DNA from: Simmondsia chinensis
Lineage: Eukaryota > Streptophyta > Magnoliopsida > Caryophyllales > Simmondsiaceae
DNA: 64,000 nt
Direction of reading: 5' to 3'
Assembly (NCBI GenBank): GCA_018398585.1
Contig: JAGTTD010000005.1
Coordinates: 13,319,355-13,383,354 of the forward strand
Part shown: positions 46,919 to 58,955 of the stretch, one piece after another
Layout of the letters: each line of letters starts with the position of its first letter
How positions within the stretch are numbered: the stretch's first letter is position 1
Notes under the pieces: model-generated
Databases searched by the model: none
Told to the model about the DNA's origin: nothing
The model's input: only the letters and a program-made list of their open reading frames with translations
Position numbers and translations under genes: made by a program

Positions 46919-47916
46919 GGCTATGTTTGGAGCATGGAATTGAAGCCTAGAATTGGGGCTGAGGCTGAAATTGGGGCCCAAAATTTCAATTATGTATTTG
47001 GTTCACCTGCTAGAATTAGAATTATAATTCCACTATCCAATTCCATGGAATTGGATTTTAACTGAAAATTATATTTTCCAATTCCTTGGGGTGGGGGTAA
47101 GGAATTGCAATTCCATATTAACTTAATTGACCTCGAACCCAAAATGGCCCCTACTTGATTAATACAAATCCAAGACGACTCAAAATTTAAAGACTTAGAC
47201 ACAACCCAAAATTTGGACCGAACCTTAAAATCACCCAACTTGAATAACTTGAACTTGAAATGACCGAAATCAACTAAGCTCAAAGTCCGAAGTGACCCAT
47301 CTGATTGACCCGAAACTCAAGAAGACCCAAATCCAGGAAATGAAACTATTCAACTTGAATATAATATAAACAAGCTAAGCCGAAGTGGAAATGACCGGCC
47401 AAATTGACCCAAAACTTAGTACGACCCATACCTAATATGACCTGACCCACCTCAAAATCTACCTAGTACGCTCAAAATTTGAAATGATAAAACTCATTTG
47501 TCTCAAAACTAAGTTGACTCGAGTTTGAAATGACCTACCCAATTATAACTAGCCTGAATCTCGAAAAGATCTAACCTGATTAAGTGAAAATTTGAGATAA
47601 CTTGAAAACCAAATGATTCGTCGCAATACTCGATCAAATGTGACTCAAAACTCAAATCAGAGTGAGTCGCTCCAACCATAATAACTTGGATGCAATGTGA
47701 ACCGCTATCACCAAAATCCAACCGTATTTGATTTAAAATTCGAAATACTCCCACTCAATTGACCGAAAACCCTTAATGATTCGAATCATTATGTAATTAT
47801 AATTCCGACCTCTCACTCCTTTGATGAACCAAACAATGGAATTTCAATTCCATCGGAATTGGAATTGGAATTGGAATTTCACAGTCCAATTTTAATTACA
47901 TGTGCCAAACAGAGCC
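46919..47916. mobile_element. PIF/Harbinger-like non-autonomous element
   Basis: The termini GGCTATGTTTGGAGCATGGA (46919) and the reverse complement GGCTCTGTTTGGCACATGTA (47916) are imperfect inverted repeats. Both sides are flanked by TTA (46916-46918, 47917-47919), the 3-bp target duplication of PIF/Harbinger. The 998-bp body has no transposase. It contains many degenerate GACCC/AAAACTCAA words and runs of GGAATTGGAATT near the ends. Confidence 0.75.
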
Positions 47917-47922
47917 TTAGTG

Positions 47923-48134
47923 GTTTTTTTTTTTATAATTATTGGCAGAGCCTTAGTGCATACCGGGTCTCAACAAGGCGAGACCTCAATCATCCCGTAA
48001 ATGGAGATGGGTGCAAAAATTCAGAACAAAACGGAAAAAAATTAGACACCAAAAATAAATGGGACAACATCGCACAAATAGGAGAGCACCAGAAACTAGC
48101 AAGCTACCAGTTGAATCCTAAACAGACACACACA
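47923..48134 (-). mobile_element. Short poly(A) retroposon with 13-bp target duplication
   Basis: CAGAGCCTTAGTG occurs at 47910-47922 and 48135-48147, bounding a 212-bp insertion whose minus-strand copy ends in A11 (47924-47934). This is the signature of target-primed retroposition of an RNA. A third copy of the same 13-mer lies inside the insertion at 47946-47958. It disrupts the outer flank of the Harbinger-like element. It could be a SINE or a processed transcript piece; no ORF of note. Confidence 0.7.
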
Positions 48135-48147
48135 CAGAGCCTTAGTG

Positions 48148-49759
48148 TAAACACCAGCTTTGTTAAGGTAACCCAAACTTGAGTATTTCAGCATTTAGCG
48201 GTTTTAATAATTGGGGTTTTTCACCATAGAAAGTAAACATCCACATGTAGGTTTGATCAGAATCCGTAGTTTGGTCCCTTTTGAAATATCGATATTTTTT
48301 GAATTCTGGTTTCTAATATTGAATCCAAGATCAGGAGTTATTTTTAGATAAATAGTCAATTACTTACAAACCTTGTAAAAGACCCCGTATAATCCGTAGG
48401 ATAAATTCCTACTAGAAGAAGAAGCATCTAAAAAAGACAAAAAAAAAGAAGGCAAATACCGCGTTTATGAACGTTACTTTGCTTCTCTCTCTCAAAAACA
48501 AAGTTAAAAGTCAGGCCGAGGCTGGGTCAAATTTTTAATACAGCTGCCTGTTTGTTTCACATGTCAGTGGGCAGCTGTCACTTTCTACTCGCTCTCACAG
48601 GCGGTGACTTTTACAATAACTTTTACTGGACGTGCCGACGTATCATCCACCAATAACATGGCGAGTGGATGTTACTCGCGCTAAGTCAAAAGCGGGGAAT
48701 TTACAGGGTTTAAAGTTATTTTGGATAAGGTTAATGATTTGTCCATTTATTTTCGGGAATTAATTACTTGATATTTGTTTTTTTTTTTTTAACCTTTGCG
48801 TTTTTATATTTTCTGTCCCTTGGTCAATGTGCGCTTTTACATTTAAATATATAGAATAATTTACTATATATTTTGAAAAATATTATCATAAGAGCAAAAT
48901 TATTATTAGTACTCTCACTATTTGTAATTATTATTTTATAAATAATAATTTTTACCTTAATAATAATAACACCCGTAAATTTTAAAAGAAAATTTGTCGG
49001 TTAGGTACATTTGGATTTGAATATTTATCACTTATATATTTCAAAATTTCAATATATATAATAAAATACTATAAGGTTTAAAGATCTTATCATTTAAATA
49101 TCCTAAAGTTTAAGAAAATTGTTTATGGAGTACTTTTTGTCAAAATTTCGTGGATTCTTAATGGAAACTTTTGATGTAGAGTAAGTGCCCAACAATATAT
49201 TAGTGACTTCAATCATAATTCCATGATGTTTTTTGTCCCGATCATATACCAAACTGAGCATTTTCAGAGGAAAAGTTGGTCAAATTTTGATAAAAATTCA
49301 CAAATTCTACGTAAAGTACCTAAATTATAAGAATTTCAAATCTCAAGCGACTTTATTATATATATCAAAATGTGATGATACTTTCGTAAAAAATATTCAA
49401 ACCTTAGGTGTAAGAGATAATTTCTCAATTTTTAAATTTTACGGTATAGATATTTTCTTCAAAATTGGAGGACCTTTTTGAGGAAGATCCTAATATACAT
49501 CATATTTTTGATAATATACTTTCTTAAAAATGCTAGTTTATCCTCATACGATGCATAAATGATGTTTATATTTAAATTAGCTCAAAATTATATTGTAGTT
49601 ATGTTTTATCGATAGTAAATTATTTGTGACTTTCCTAAATAAAATATACAATGTATCTTTTTTGAAGATGTCATATTTAATAATTTGGGATAATAACTTG
49701 TATGGACTTGTTCATTTAATTTGTATCGGCAGCTTATAGAAAAGGAAAATTCTTACTAT
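48148..49759. other. Spacer; promoter-like block at 48470-48720
   Basis: Mostly AT-rich. The part from 48470 to 48720 is GC-richer with CAGCTG, CACGT-like and GGCGGTGAC words. I could find no coding exon next to it; possibly an orphan promoter or old LTR. Confidence 0.4.
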
Positions 49760-50190
49760 TGTTGGGAAACGTAACAACTAAACACAGAAAAAATTAGCAA
49801 GAAAAATAAAAATTAAACGGACATATTTACACGGTTTGGCCAAAATGGCCTACTTTTCACAGAGTTGCGGAGAGAATTTTATTGCTTTGGAATTGCTATC
49901 GAGAGTTTTCTTCAATTTACTCTACTCTCTCGAACCCTAGAACCGAGTATAAATAGGCACACACAAGAAACCCTAATATGTTCATGTAAGATCTCCAAAA
50001 CGAGTCTGGACCTCAACCTGAGCCGGGACCCAAACTGAGGGCCAAAATTTTTTTCGAAGAGCTACACCCCCAGGCCTCCGTATTGAGTCAATGAGTACCG
50101 GCCATTCCATTCTGTATAGGTCTGATCCTCAACTCCATCGGTCTTGGCCCATATTAGTAGAAAATCAGGCTCCACACTTGAAGCCTAACA
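49760..50190 (-). repeat. Solo LTR, Copia-like
   Basis: A 431-bp segment with LTR termini: minus strand TGTTAGGCTTCAAGTG ... GTTTCCCAACA. It contains CTATTTATACTC (TATA-like, near 49950), AATAAAATTCTCTCC (polyadenylation region) and GGCCAAACCGTGTAAATATG near its 3' end, a phrase frequent in plant Copia LTRs. No internal region or partner LTR is nearby and the flanking pentamers (ACTAT, GCAAT) do not match, so it is a solo or rearranged LTR. Confidence 0.65.
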
Positions 50191-50239
50191 GCAATAGCTT
50201 ATTTTGGATGTTATATGTGCAAATTTTATTTCTTCGACT

Positions 50240-50720
50240 GCCCTTTTTTTTTTTTCTTTTGAGTAATTGATTACAAGTCTATACAAAGGGTACAGAGCAC
50301 AAGGCCTACAAAAAAAAAAAACAACGGCAAAGAGAAAGAACTAAAACTAAACCAAACTACAAATCTAATTAGTCCATTTGAAAACAGCATACACATTCCT
50401 TGCCACTTTCTCTGACTTGCATGGCAGCTCTGGACACCAAGTTGAAGCCCAAAAACTGACCTCCATCTAGATACTCTACAATAAGTCCTCCTCATTCCCT
50501 CTCTCATCATTAAAAACTATCTTGTTTCGCTTACACCAAATAACCCAAGTAGTGATCAAGAAAAGCGCATCTGTACTTTTTTCTAAAATTTTCCAACATT
50601 GCAAACTAAGGTCCATTGGTCAAAAAGGTCACGGATCGTACCCAAAGGCACCAAATAAAGTCTCCACCAATTTATCACGCAGCACCATAAAGTCTAACTA
50701 TAGCAACATCTAATAAACAG
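50240..50720 (-). pseudogene. L1-type LINE 3' end
   Basis: Minus-strand tail of an L1 ORF2. The frame contains FLDHYLGYLV and MMREGMRRTYCRVSRWRSVF, ending LCTLCIDL, then poly(A) seen as a T-run at 50245-50256. It matches the last segment (W-x-x-R-N...) and tail style of plant LINEs. Five-prime truncated; target duplication not found. Confidence 0.5.
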
Positions 50721-50824
50721 TTTATTGAATTCCTCAAATTCACACAATCACATAGCATACCTCAAATTTGCATTATCATATGATGCCATTTTATGAAGTC
50801 TGTCTTCTATACTCCATCTATTAA

Positions 50825-53440
50825 CCATAAATAGACTTTTTTGGACAAAAATGCCCTCCCACCTCACCCTCCCCCCCCCCCCCCCAATCTGTCCTCTCTC
50901 TCTCTCCCTTTCTCTCTCCTCATTTAATGCAAGGCAGGCAAAATGACACTTTTTAGACTTTTTTCACTCTTCCTTTTCTTTATTTTTTTTTCCTTTCGAA
51001 TTTTTTTGTCAAAAAAAAAAATATATTATTTTCAAATTTACCCTTTCTTCTTTTTCCCTCTCAGACCTTGTTTAGGTGTGTTTCAAGTAATTAGTGGTGT
51101 CTGAAATAAAATCATACACGGTGTATGATGCATTATAATGCTGTAAAGTGAACTTATTCAGGTGTATTTCAAGAAATTAGTGGTAAATGACTTATCATAC
51201 ACAATGTATGATAGGTTATAATGGCATAAAATCAACTTTTGTCGGTTTTTTCAAGTAATCAGGGGTACAGTGGTCTGAAATCGAATCATACACTGGGTAT
51301 GATGCGTTTTAATGGTGTAAAATTAACTTATTCAGGTGTATTTCAAGAAATTAGTGGTAAATGACTTGTCATACACAATGTATGACAGGTTTAAATGGTA
51401 TAAAATCTACTTTTACTGTTTTTTTCATGTAATTACTGTTACAGTGGGCTGAAATCGAATCATACAATGGGTATGATGCATTGAAATGGTTTAATATGAA
51501 CATTTTCAGGTATGTTTCCAGTAATTAGGGGTAAATGACTTATCATACACAAATTATTATAGGTTTTAATGGCATGAAATCAACTTTTGCAGTTTTTTTT
51601 ATGTAATGACTGTTGCAGTGGTCTGAATTCAAATCATACACTGGGTATGATGCGTTTTAATGGTGTAAAATGGAACTTATTCAGGTGTATTTCAAGCAAT
51701 TAGTAGTAAATGACTTATCAGACACAATGTATGATATGTTATAATGGCAAAAAATCAACTTTTGCTGTTTTTTTTCAAGTAATTAGGGGTATAGTGGTCT
51801 GAAATCGAATCATACACTGGGTACGATGCGTTTTAATGGGGTAAAATGAACTTATTCAGGTGTAGTTCAAGCAATTAGTGGTAAATGACTTATCATACAC
51901 AATGTATGATAGGTTATAATGGCATAAAATCAACTTTTGCCCTTTTTTTCATGTAATTAGGGGTACAGTGGTCTGAAATCGAATCATACACTGGGTATGA
52001 TGCGTTTTAATGGTATAAAATGAACTTATTCAGGTGTATTCCAAGCAATTAGTGGTAAATGACTTATCATACACAATGTATGATAGGTTTTAATGGTATA
52101 AAATCAACTTTTGCTCGTTTTTTCAAGTAATTACTGTTGCAGTGGGCTGAAATCGAATCATACAATGGGTATGATGCGTTAAAATGGTTTAAAATGAACC
52201 TTTTCAGGTATGTTTCAAGTAATTAGTGGTAAATAACTTATCATACACAAATTATTATAGGTTTTAATGGCATGAAATCAACTTTTGCAGTTTTTTTTAT
52301 GTAATTACTGTTGCAGTAATCTGAAATCGAATCATACACTGGGTATGATACATTTTAATAGTGTAAAATGAACTTATTCAGGTGTATTCCAAGCAATTAG
52401 TGGTAAATGACTTGTCATACACAATGTATGATAGGTTTAAATGGCATAAAATCAACTTTTACTGGTTTTTTCATGTAATTACTGTTACAGTGGGCTGAAA
52501 TTGAATCATACAATGGGTATGATGCGTTAAAATGGTTTAATATGAACCTTTTCATGTATGTTTCAAGTAATTAGTAGTAAATGACTTATCATACACAAAT
52601 TATTATAGGTTTTAATGGCTTAAAATCAACTTTTGCAGTTTTTTTTATGTATTTAGTCGTACAGTGGTCTGAAATCAGGTCCTACACTGTGTATGATCCC
52701 TTAAAATGGTTATAATGAACTTTTTCAGGTATATTTCAAGCAATTAGGGGTAAATGACTTATCATACACAATGTATGATAGGTTATAATGGAATAAAATC
52801 AACTTTTGCTTTTTTTTCAAGTAATTACTGTTACAGTGGTCTAAAATCGAATCATACACTCGGTATGATGCATTTTAATGGTGTAAAATGAACTTATTCA
52901 GGTGTATTCCAAGCAATTAGTTGTAAATGACTTGTCATACACAATGTATGACAGGTTTAAATGGCATAAAATCAACTTTTACTAGTTTTTTCATGTAATT
53001 ACTGTTACAGTGGGCTGAAATCGAATCATACAATGGGTATGATGTGTTAAAATGGTTTAATATGAACCGTTTCATGTATGTTTCAAGTAATTAGTGGTAA
53101 ATGACTTGTCATACACAATGTGTGATAGGTTTTATTGGCATAAAATCAACTTTTGTAGGTTTTTTCATGTATTTGGTGGTACAGTGGTCTGAAATCTGCT
53201 TATATACGTGTATTTCAAGTTTTATTGGTGTATGATGCACTTCATACACGGTGTATGATGGGTTATATTTGTGTAAAATCAACGTGTATTCGTGTATTTT
53301 TGGGATGTGTATTTAGAAAAAAAATATACATTTTCAATAAAATAATCCGTACGATTTCCCTTCAGAAAGACCCTCTCATTCAGCCCCCCCCTCCAACTCG
53401 TCCCCTTTCTCTCTCCTCATTTAATGCCATCCCATCCGTA
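50825..53440 (+). repeat. Left terminal inverted repeat of the Mutator-like element
   Basis: Starts in or near AGACTTTTTTGGACAAAAATG and contains a C-run (50872-50884), a CT-rich block, then CTTTCGAATTTTTTTGTC, the monomer array (51080-53290) and an inner block GTGTATTTTTGGGATGTGTA. The stretch 50955-53430 has its inverse at 61385-64000 with substitutions and indels. The outer ~130 bases have no partner only because the window ends. Confidence 0.82.
51080..53290 (+). repeat. Palindromic monomer array in the left arm
   Basis: Tandem units, each containing TCATACAC-n-TGTATGA followed by TTTTAATGG...AAAAT.AACTT...TTCAAG.AATTAGTGGT. Spacing between palindromes alternates about 83 and 91 bases (51121, 51204, 51295, 51378, 51469), so the higher-order unit is a ~174-bp dimer, with roughly 12-13 dimers. 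One monomer type has CACAATGTATGATAGG, the other CACTGGGTATGATGCG. Confidence 0.88.
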
Positions 53441-54287
53441 CCCCTGCTCTCACCTCATTTACTTACAGCTGTAAAACCCCTTCCCGCCTTTCTGTCTTCC
53501 CCATAAGCAACTTGTTTTACAAGCCACCAGTCACTCTCCTCTTTCTCTCACCCATTCATTCTCTCTCTCCTCTTTTCGAATTTGTTCATCCTCTTTCTCC
53601 TCTACTTCAGCTGCGATTCTCGTTCCCGTGAGTCTGACCTCTGTTTTCACACCTTCATCCTTGATCTCTAGCTGCTCCAGTGTTTAATCACCATTTTTGA
53701 AGGTGAGTAAGAGTTATTTTTGTAGGGTTTAGGGTTTTGGTGCTCCAATGTATAATATCCGTTTGTTTCGTACCATTTCCTAAACATAATGCATAGTATT
53801 TGTTAGGGTTTAGGTTTTTGGTGTTAGTGGCTTTGTGATTAGTGTTTTTTATTTGTGTAAAATGATCTTCTGCATGTTTTGTGGTTTTTTTTCACGTAAA
53901 ATCGACCTTTGTGGTATAATGAACTCCTGCATGTTTCATATGAGCAACCATATAGTGTGTAGGATTAGTTTTAATGGTGTAAAATCAACTTGTGTATATG
54001 TTTTTTAAGTAAGTGGTTTATGAGCAACCATACAGTGTGTCTGATTGGGTTTAATGGTGTATAACCAACCTGTGTTTGTTTATGTTAAGTAATTAGTGGT
54101 GTATAATCGATCATACAGTGTGTAGGATTGGTTTTAAAGGTGTATAACCAACTTGTGTTTGTGTATTATAAGTAATTAGTGGTGGTGTATAATCAATCAT
54201 ACACTCTGTATGATTTGTTTCAATGGTGTAGAACCAAAGTGTGTCTGTTTGTGTTCAGTAATTAATGGTGTATTGCTTTCATTTCAG
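53440..54287 (+). promoter_or_regulatory. Leader exon and repeat-filled 5' UTR intron of the Ulp1-like gene
   Basis: Pyrimidine-rich sequence (53500-53690) just inside the arm looks like a transcribed leader. A splice donor TTTTTGAAG|GTGAGTAAG lies at 53702/53703 and an acceptor TGCTTTCATTTCAG|ATG at 54287/54288. The inferred intron holds four to five copies of the palindromic monomer (for example CATACAGTGTGTAGGATTAG). Promoter placement inside or next to the terminal repeat is usual for MULEs; here it is inferred. Confidence 0.55.
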
Positions 54288-57200
54288 ATGGCATTTTACA
54301 CACGTAGGAAGAGCCGTCCTGCAGTTGAGGTTGATTACATTTTCCCGAGGGGTTTCTGGAAATTCCTCCAAGTCAACCAAATATGTTTGTCAACCAAGGT
54401 TGTTACGGAGATAAAGGAAATCTTGAAGGACGACGAAGCCAAGGTTTGACACTGTATCCATTTTAATTATGTTGACTTTTGACAATGACATTTATGATCC
54501 CATATTAACTGAAAGTGTTTTGCATTATAACTTGCCCTTGCCTCACAATACAATGTCGAGCATCTGCTTGAGCTGAGTGAGACCAATGTCAGCTTCTGGC
54601 ATAGTCTCATTCACGTTGTCCTTCTCCACCAGGTGGCCAACCCCAATCCCGAGGAGTTATCATTCTTATTTAGTGGGAAGGTAGTGCATCTTGGGAGGAG
54701 GGAGTTTTGCATTCTCACCGGCTTGAGATATGCCGGTGTGAAAGATGTACGCGGTGGTCCCAACAGGCTGGTTTCCAAGTATGGCATGAGGGGGAGGATG
54801 ACTAGGCAGCAGCTTTTTGATGCATGCAGAACCTGCTCCATCATGGAGGACCAGGTTAAGCTTGCTGTTGCGTACCTGGTCGAGGGTCTACTGTTCGCCA
54901 AACGCAAGCGAACGGGCATTGACCCGAACATCCTGGCCCTCGTGGATGATGTGGACTCTTTGAATTGTGTTGCATGGGGATCCTTGAGCTGGAAATGCTT
55001 GGTGCGGAAGCTCAAGGATTTCGCTGCAAGAATGCACCACGGTTTGGAGAATACCTACTCCGTCCACGGGTTCTATGATGTGGTTTCCATATTTTCCCTG
55101 GAAACCCTTCCAGAACTTGCCAAGGTTGGGGGGGTGAGGGTTGGCGACCAGCCTCTTGGGCGGATCCTTAACTGGAAGATGTCCGTTAAGGCTCCGTACT
55201 CCGCTCTGCTCTCAACGGTATTTGATCAGGTAATAAATACACTATGTTGTTATTGTTTTACTACTGTATGTTTCATATATTTTGGGTTAGAAGTGTGTTT
55301 TGTAATTTTACTAACGTGTATATGATGTATCTTCCTTTGATCAGCAATTGAATGCCGAACCGATTAGACTGACGAGTACGGAAGCCGGTCAGCCTAATCC
55401 ACAAGGCATTCCCTATTCTGAGGATGCTGAGGAGGGGTTTCAATCTCCTGTTATGGCAATGCCAGCAGAGCTTGGTGAGGAGCCACAACCATTGGCAACT
55501 CAACCTCCGTTGCCGGCATCCAGGGAGGACCGTATCCTACGTCACCCAATTCGGCGGACCAATCGGTATGATGAATTGTTTTGTGTTTATTTAATCCCAT
55601 TTTTATCCGTGTGGATACTATATTATTCAAATTTGCTGATTATGCCAATTTGGAGGACTTATTGCAGGTTATGGAGAGACTCCAAGCGATGAGTAAAGAT
55701 GTGCAAATGGTACGGATGCAGCTTGAAGCGCACCAGCGAATGCTGCAAATGTACGAACGACGATTTGAGGCTCAGGATGCACTGATTAAAGAGCTGCTCT
55801 AAGACCATCAAGCGCAGGCCACATCGCCGCACTTATGTTCATCGACTTCCGCTCATCCATCCCCGATTGAGCAAGCCATAATAGTTTCTCCTGTACGTAC
55901 TGGGTAAGACACTAGATTCCTTGTTAATGTCCCAATTTGTTATGTTTTCATGCATGTTGACGCTTATTGACTTTTGCGATGTGCTATGCCATCTAGGGCC
56001 GAGGAAAATGTCTTCAAGGAACTATTGTCACCGTATGCGGAAGGCGTTGAAAACTTGATGACAATGTCCGAGACAGTGTGTAGATTGGGGCAAGAGAGGA
56101 GGGACCCCAAGCCAAACCCCAAGTACAAAGGTGAGGAATGGACTGCGGAGGGTAAGAGCAAACGGGCAAAAATTACCCATCCTGGACCGGAGCCAGCTCT
56201 GCCCTTCAATCCATTCCAGCCTCCCTCCGACAAAGACATAGAAGATTTTGAAAATTTTTACAAAAGTTTCCACGCAACGGTCGCTAAGTGAGTGTGATTT
56301 TGCACGATGCTTTTTGATAATTAGTATGTAAATGTTTCTAGAATGCATCTTTCTTAGGTGTGTTTTAGTGGTGTTTGAAATAAAATCATACACTGTGTAT
56401 GATGCACTATAATGGTATCAAGTGAACTTATTCAGGTGTATTTTAATTAATTAGTGGTAAATGATTTGTTATACACAATGTATGAAAGGTTATAATGGCA
56501 TAAAATCAACTTTTGCTGTTTTATTCAAGTAATTAGGGGTACAGTGGTCTGAAATCGAATCATACACTGGGTATGATGCGTTTTAATGGTGTAAAATGAT
56601 TCGATTCAGGTGTATTTTAAGCAATTAGTGGTAAATGACTTGGCATACACAATGTATGATAGGTTTTAATGGCATAAAATCAACTTTTGTTGGTTTTTTC
56701 AAGTAATTACTGTTAGTGTTCTGAAATCGAATCATATACTGTATATGATTCATTATAATGGTGTAAAATGAACTTATTCAGGTGTATTTCAAGCAATTAG
56801 TGGTAAATTACTTGTCATACACAATGTATGATAGGTTTTAATATTATAAAATCAACTTTTGCTGGTTTTTTCAAGTAATTACTGTTAGTGTTCTGAAATC
56901 GAATCATACATTGTGTATGATTCATTATAATGGTGTAAAATGAACTTATTCAGGTGTATTTCAAGCAATTAGTGGTAAATAACTTGTCAGACACAATGTA
57001 TGATAGGTTTTAATGGCATAAAATCAGATTTTGCTGGTGTTTTCAAGTAATTACTGGTACAGTGGTCTGAAATCATCTTTCTTATGATATGCTTATATAT
57101 CATGCTACAGAGATTTGAAGACCCCCTTTCCGTTACCTAATGATCAACGAATGGATTTCTGTGTTTTGACTATGACGACGGGTCAATTTTGGTATCGGTT

Positions 57201-57846
57201 GAGAAACGAGGGCGCCTGGCTTACTGATGAGGTATGTTTCCCATCATGATAGTTTTTCCGTGTGTCAACTAATAAGTAAAATCAACCTGTGTTAAATCGA
57301 CTTATGTTATTGTGTATTATGTAAGTAAGTGTTGTATTACTAGTCATAAACCGTGTATGGTTGATGCTAAAGGTGTAAAATCAACTTGTGTTAGTGTGTT
57401 TTGAATAAAGAGTGGTGTATAATTAGTCATAGGGTTGAACTGTGTAAAATGAACTTGTTTATGTGTGTAAAATCAACTTGTCTCAACTAATTAGTTTTGA
57501 ATGGCAGGAAATGGATGTAATTCTGCACTATATTTTGGAGAAGAAACATCAGTGGCCAGAGCAACTCGACCAGAGGGCAACATGCGCGGACACAACGGTT
57601 GCTCCTCAATTTGGACCCCTACTAAAACAGATTCAAAACAATGGAATCCCGCTTGAGTCAGCTTTTACTGATTTTGATTCATTGAACGTTAAGTTCCTTG
57701 CCGGGGATGCCACGTATGGGGTCAGCTGCCACAACGTGGATCGGATATACATGCCCATTAATTAACCTAATCAACATTGGTTCCTTGCTGCCATCCATCT
57801 TAATGATTGGCGGATACCGGTATTTGATTCCTTGTACCATACATAG
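54288..57846 (+). pseudogene. DUF1985 plus Ulp1-like (C48 peptidase) transposon gene, truncated
   Basis: Multi-exon gene. Exon 1 54288-54443 (MAFYTRRKSRPAVEVDYIFP). Exon 2 about 54540-55229 has the DUF1985 domain (LFSGKVVHLGRREFCILTGL). Exon 3 is 55345-55565. Exon 4 encodes a coiled coil (QLEAHQRMLQMYERRF) and has a stop at 55800. Exon 5 is 55997-56287, exon 6 57111-57231 (FWYRLRNEGAWLTDE), and the last exon starts at 57508. The Ulp1-like core has the catalytic His in NQHWFLAAIHL and Asp in VFDSL, but sequence ends in a repeat array before the Gln and catalytic Cys. A second stop (57763-57765) precedes the His. Cysteine peptidases of this family remove SUMO from proteins; this copy cannot. 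Exon 2 acceptor and exon 3-4 phase are uncertain. Confidence 0.75.
56340..57095 (+). repeat. Palindromic monomer array inside an intron
   Basis: The intron between GCTAA|GTGAGT (56287/56288) and CATGCTACAG|AG (57110/57111) consists almost wholly of the monomer, in the same orientation and the same alternating types as the left arm (for example CATACACTGTGTATGATGCA at 56384). The next intron (57232-57507) also holds two to three weaker copies. Confidence 0.82.
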
Positions 57847-58955
57847 TGTATGATAAGTATTAATGGTGTGAAATCAACTTGTACAAGTGTGTTTCAATTA
57901 CTTAGTGGTGTGTTACTTACCATACATAGTGTATGATAAGTATTAATGGTGTGAAATCAACTTGTACAAGTGTGTTTCAACTAATTAGTAGTGTATTACG
58001 TACCATACATAGTGTATGATGAGTCTTAATGGTGTAAAATCAACTTGTACAAGTGTCTTTCAACTACTTAGTAGTGTATGACTTACCATACTTAGTGTAT
58101 GACAAGTATTAATGGTGTGAAATCAACTTGTACAAGTGTGTTTCCACTACTTAGTGGTGTATTACTTACCATACATAGTGTATGATGAGTCTTAATGGTG
58201 TGAAATCAACTTGTACAAGTGTGTTTCAACTACTTAGTGGTGTATGACTTACCATAGTTAGTGGATGACAAGTATTAATGGTGTGAAATCAACTTGTACA
58301 AGTGTGTGTCAACTACTTAGTGGTGTATTACTTACCATACATAGGGTATGATGAGTATTAATGGTGTGAAATCAACTTGTACAAGTGTGTTTCAACTACT
58401 TAGTGGTGTATGACTTACCATACTTAGTGGATGACAAGTATTAATGGTGTGAAATCAACTTGTACAAGTGTGTGTCAACAACTTAGTGGTGTATTACTTA
58501 CCATACATAGGGTATGATGAGTATTAATGGTGTGAAATCAACTTGTACAAGTGTGTTTCAACTACTTAGTGGTGTATTACTTAACATACATAGTGTATGA
58601 TGAGTATTAATTGTGTGAAATCAACTTGTACTAGTGTGTTTTAACTACTTAGTGGTGTATGACTTACCATACTTAGTGTATGTCAAGTATTAATGGTGTG
58701 AAATCAACTTGTACAAGTGTGTTTCAACTACTTAGTAGTGTATTACTTACCATACATAGTGTATGATGAGTATTAATGGTGTGAAATCAACTTGTACAAG
58801 TGTGTTTCAACTACTTAGTAGTGTATTACTTACCATACATAGTGTATGATGAGTATTAATGGTGTGAAATCAACTTGTACAATTGTGTTTCAACTACTTA
58901 GTAGTGTATTACTTACAATACATAGTGTATGATGAGTATTAATGGTGTGATATTG
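57836..58955 (+). repeat. Central 83-bp tandem array, ~13.5 copies
   Basis: Unit ACCATACATAGTGTATGAT..AGTATTAATGGTGTGAAATC...CTTGTACAAGTGTGTTTCAACTACTTAGTGGTGTATTACTT, exactly 83 bp apart at 57836, 57919, 58002, 58085 and so on to 58915. Two subtypes alternate in part: CATACATAGTGTATGATGAG and CATACTTAGTGTATGACAAG (58085, 58251, 58417, 58666). The array begins directly after the last Ulp1-like codons and ends where the minus-strand transposase fragment begins. Confidence 0.92.
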
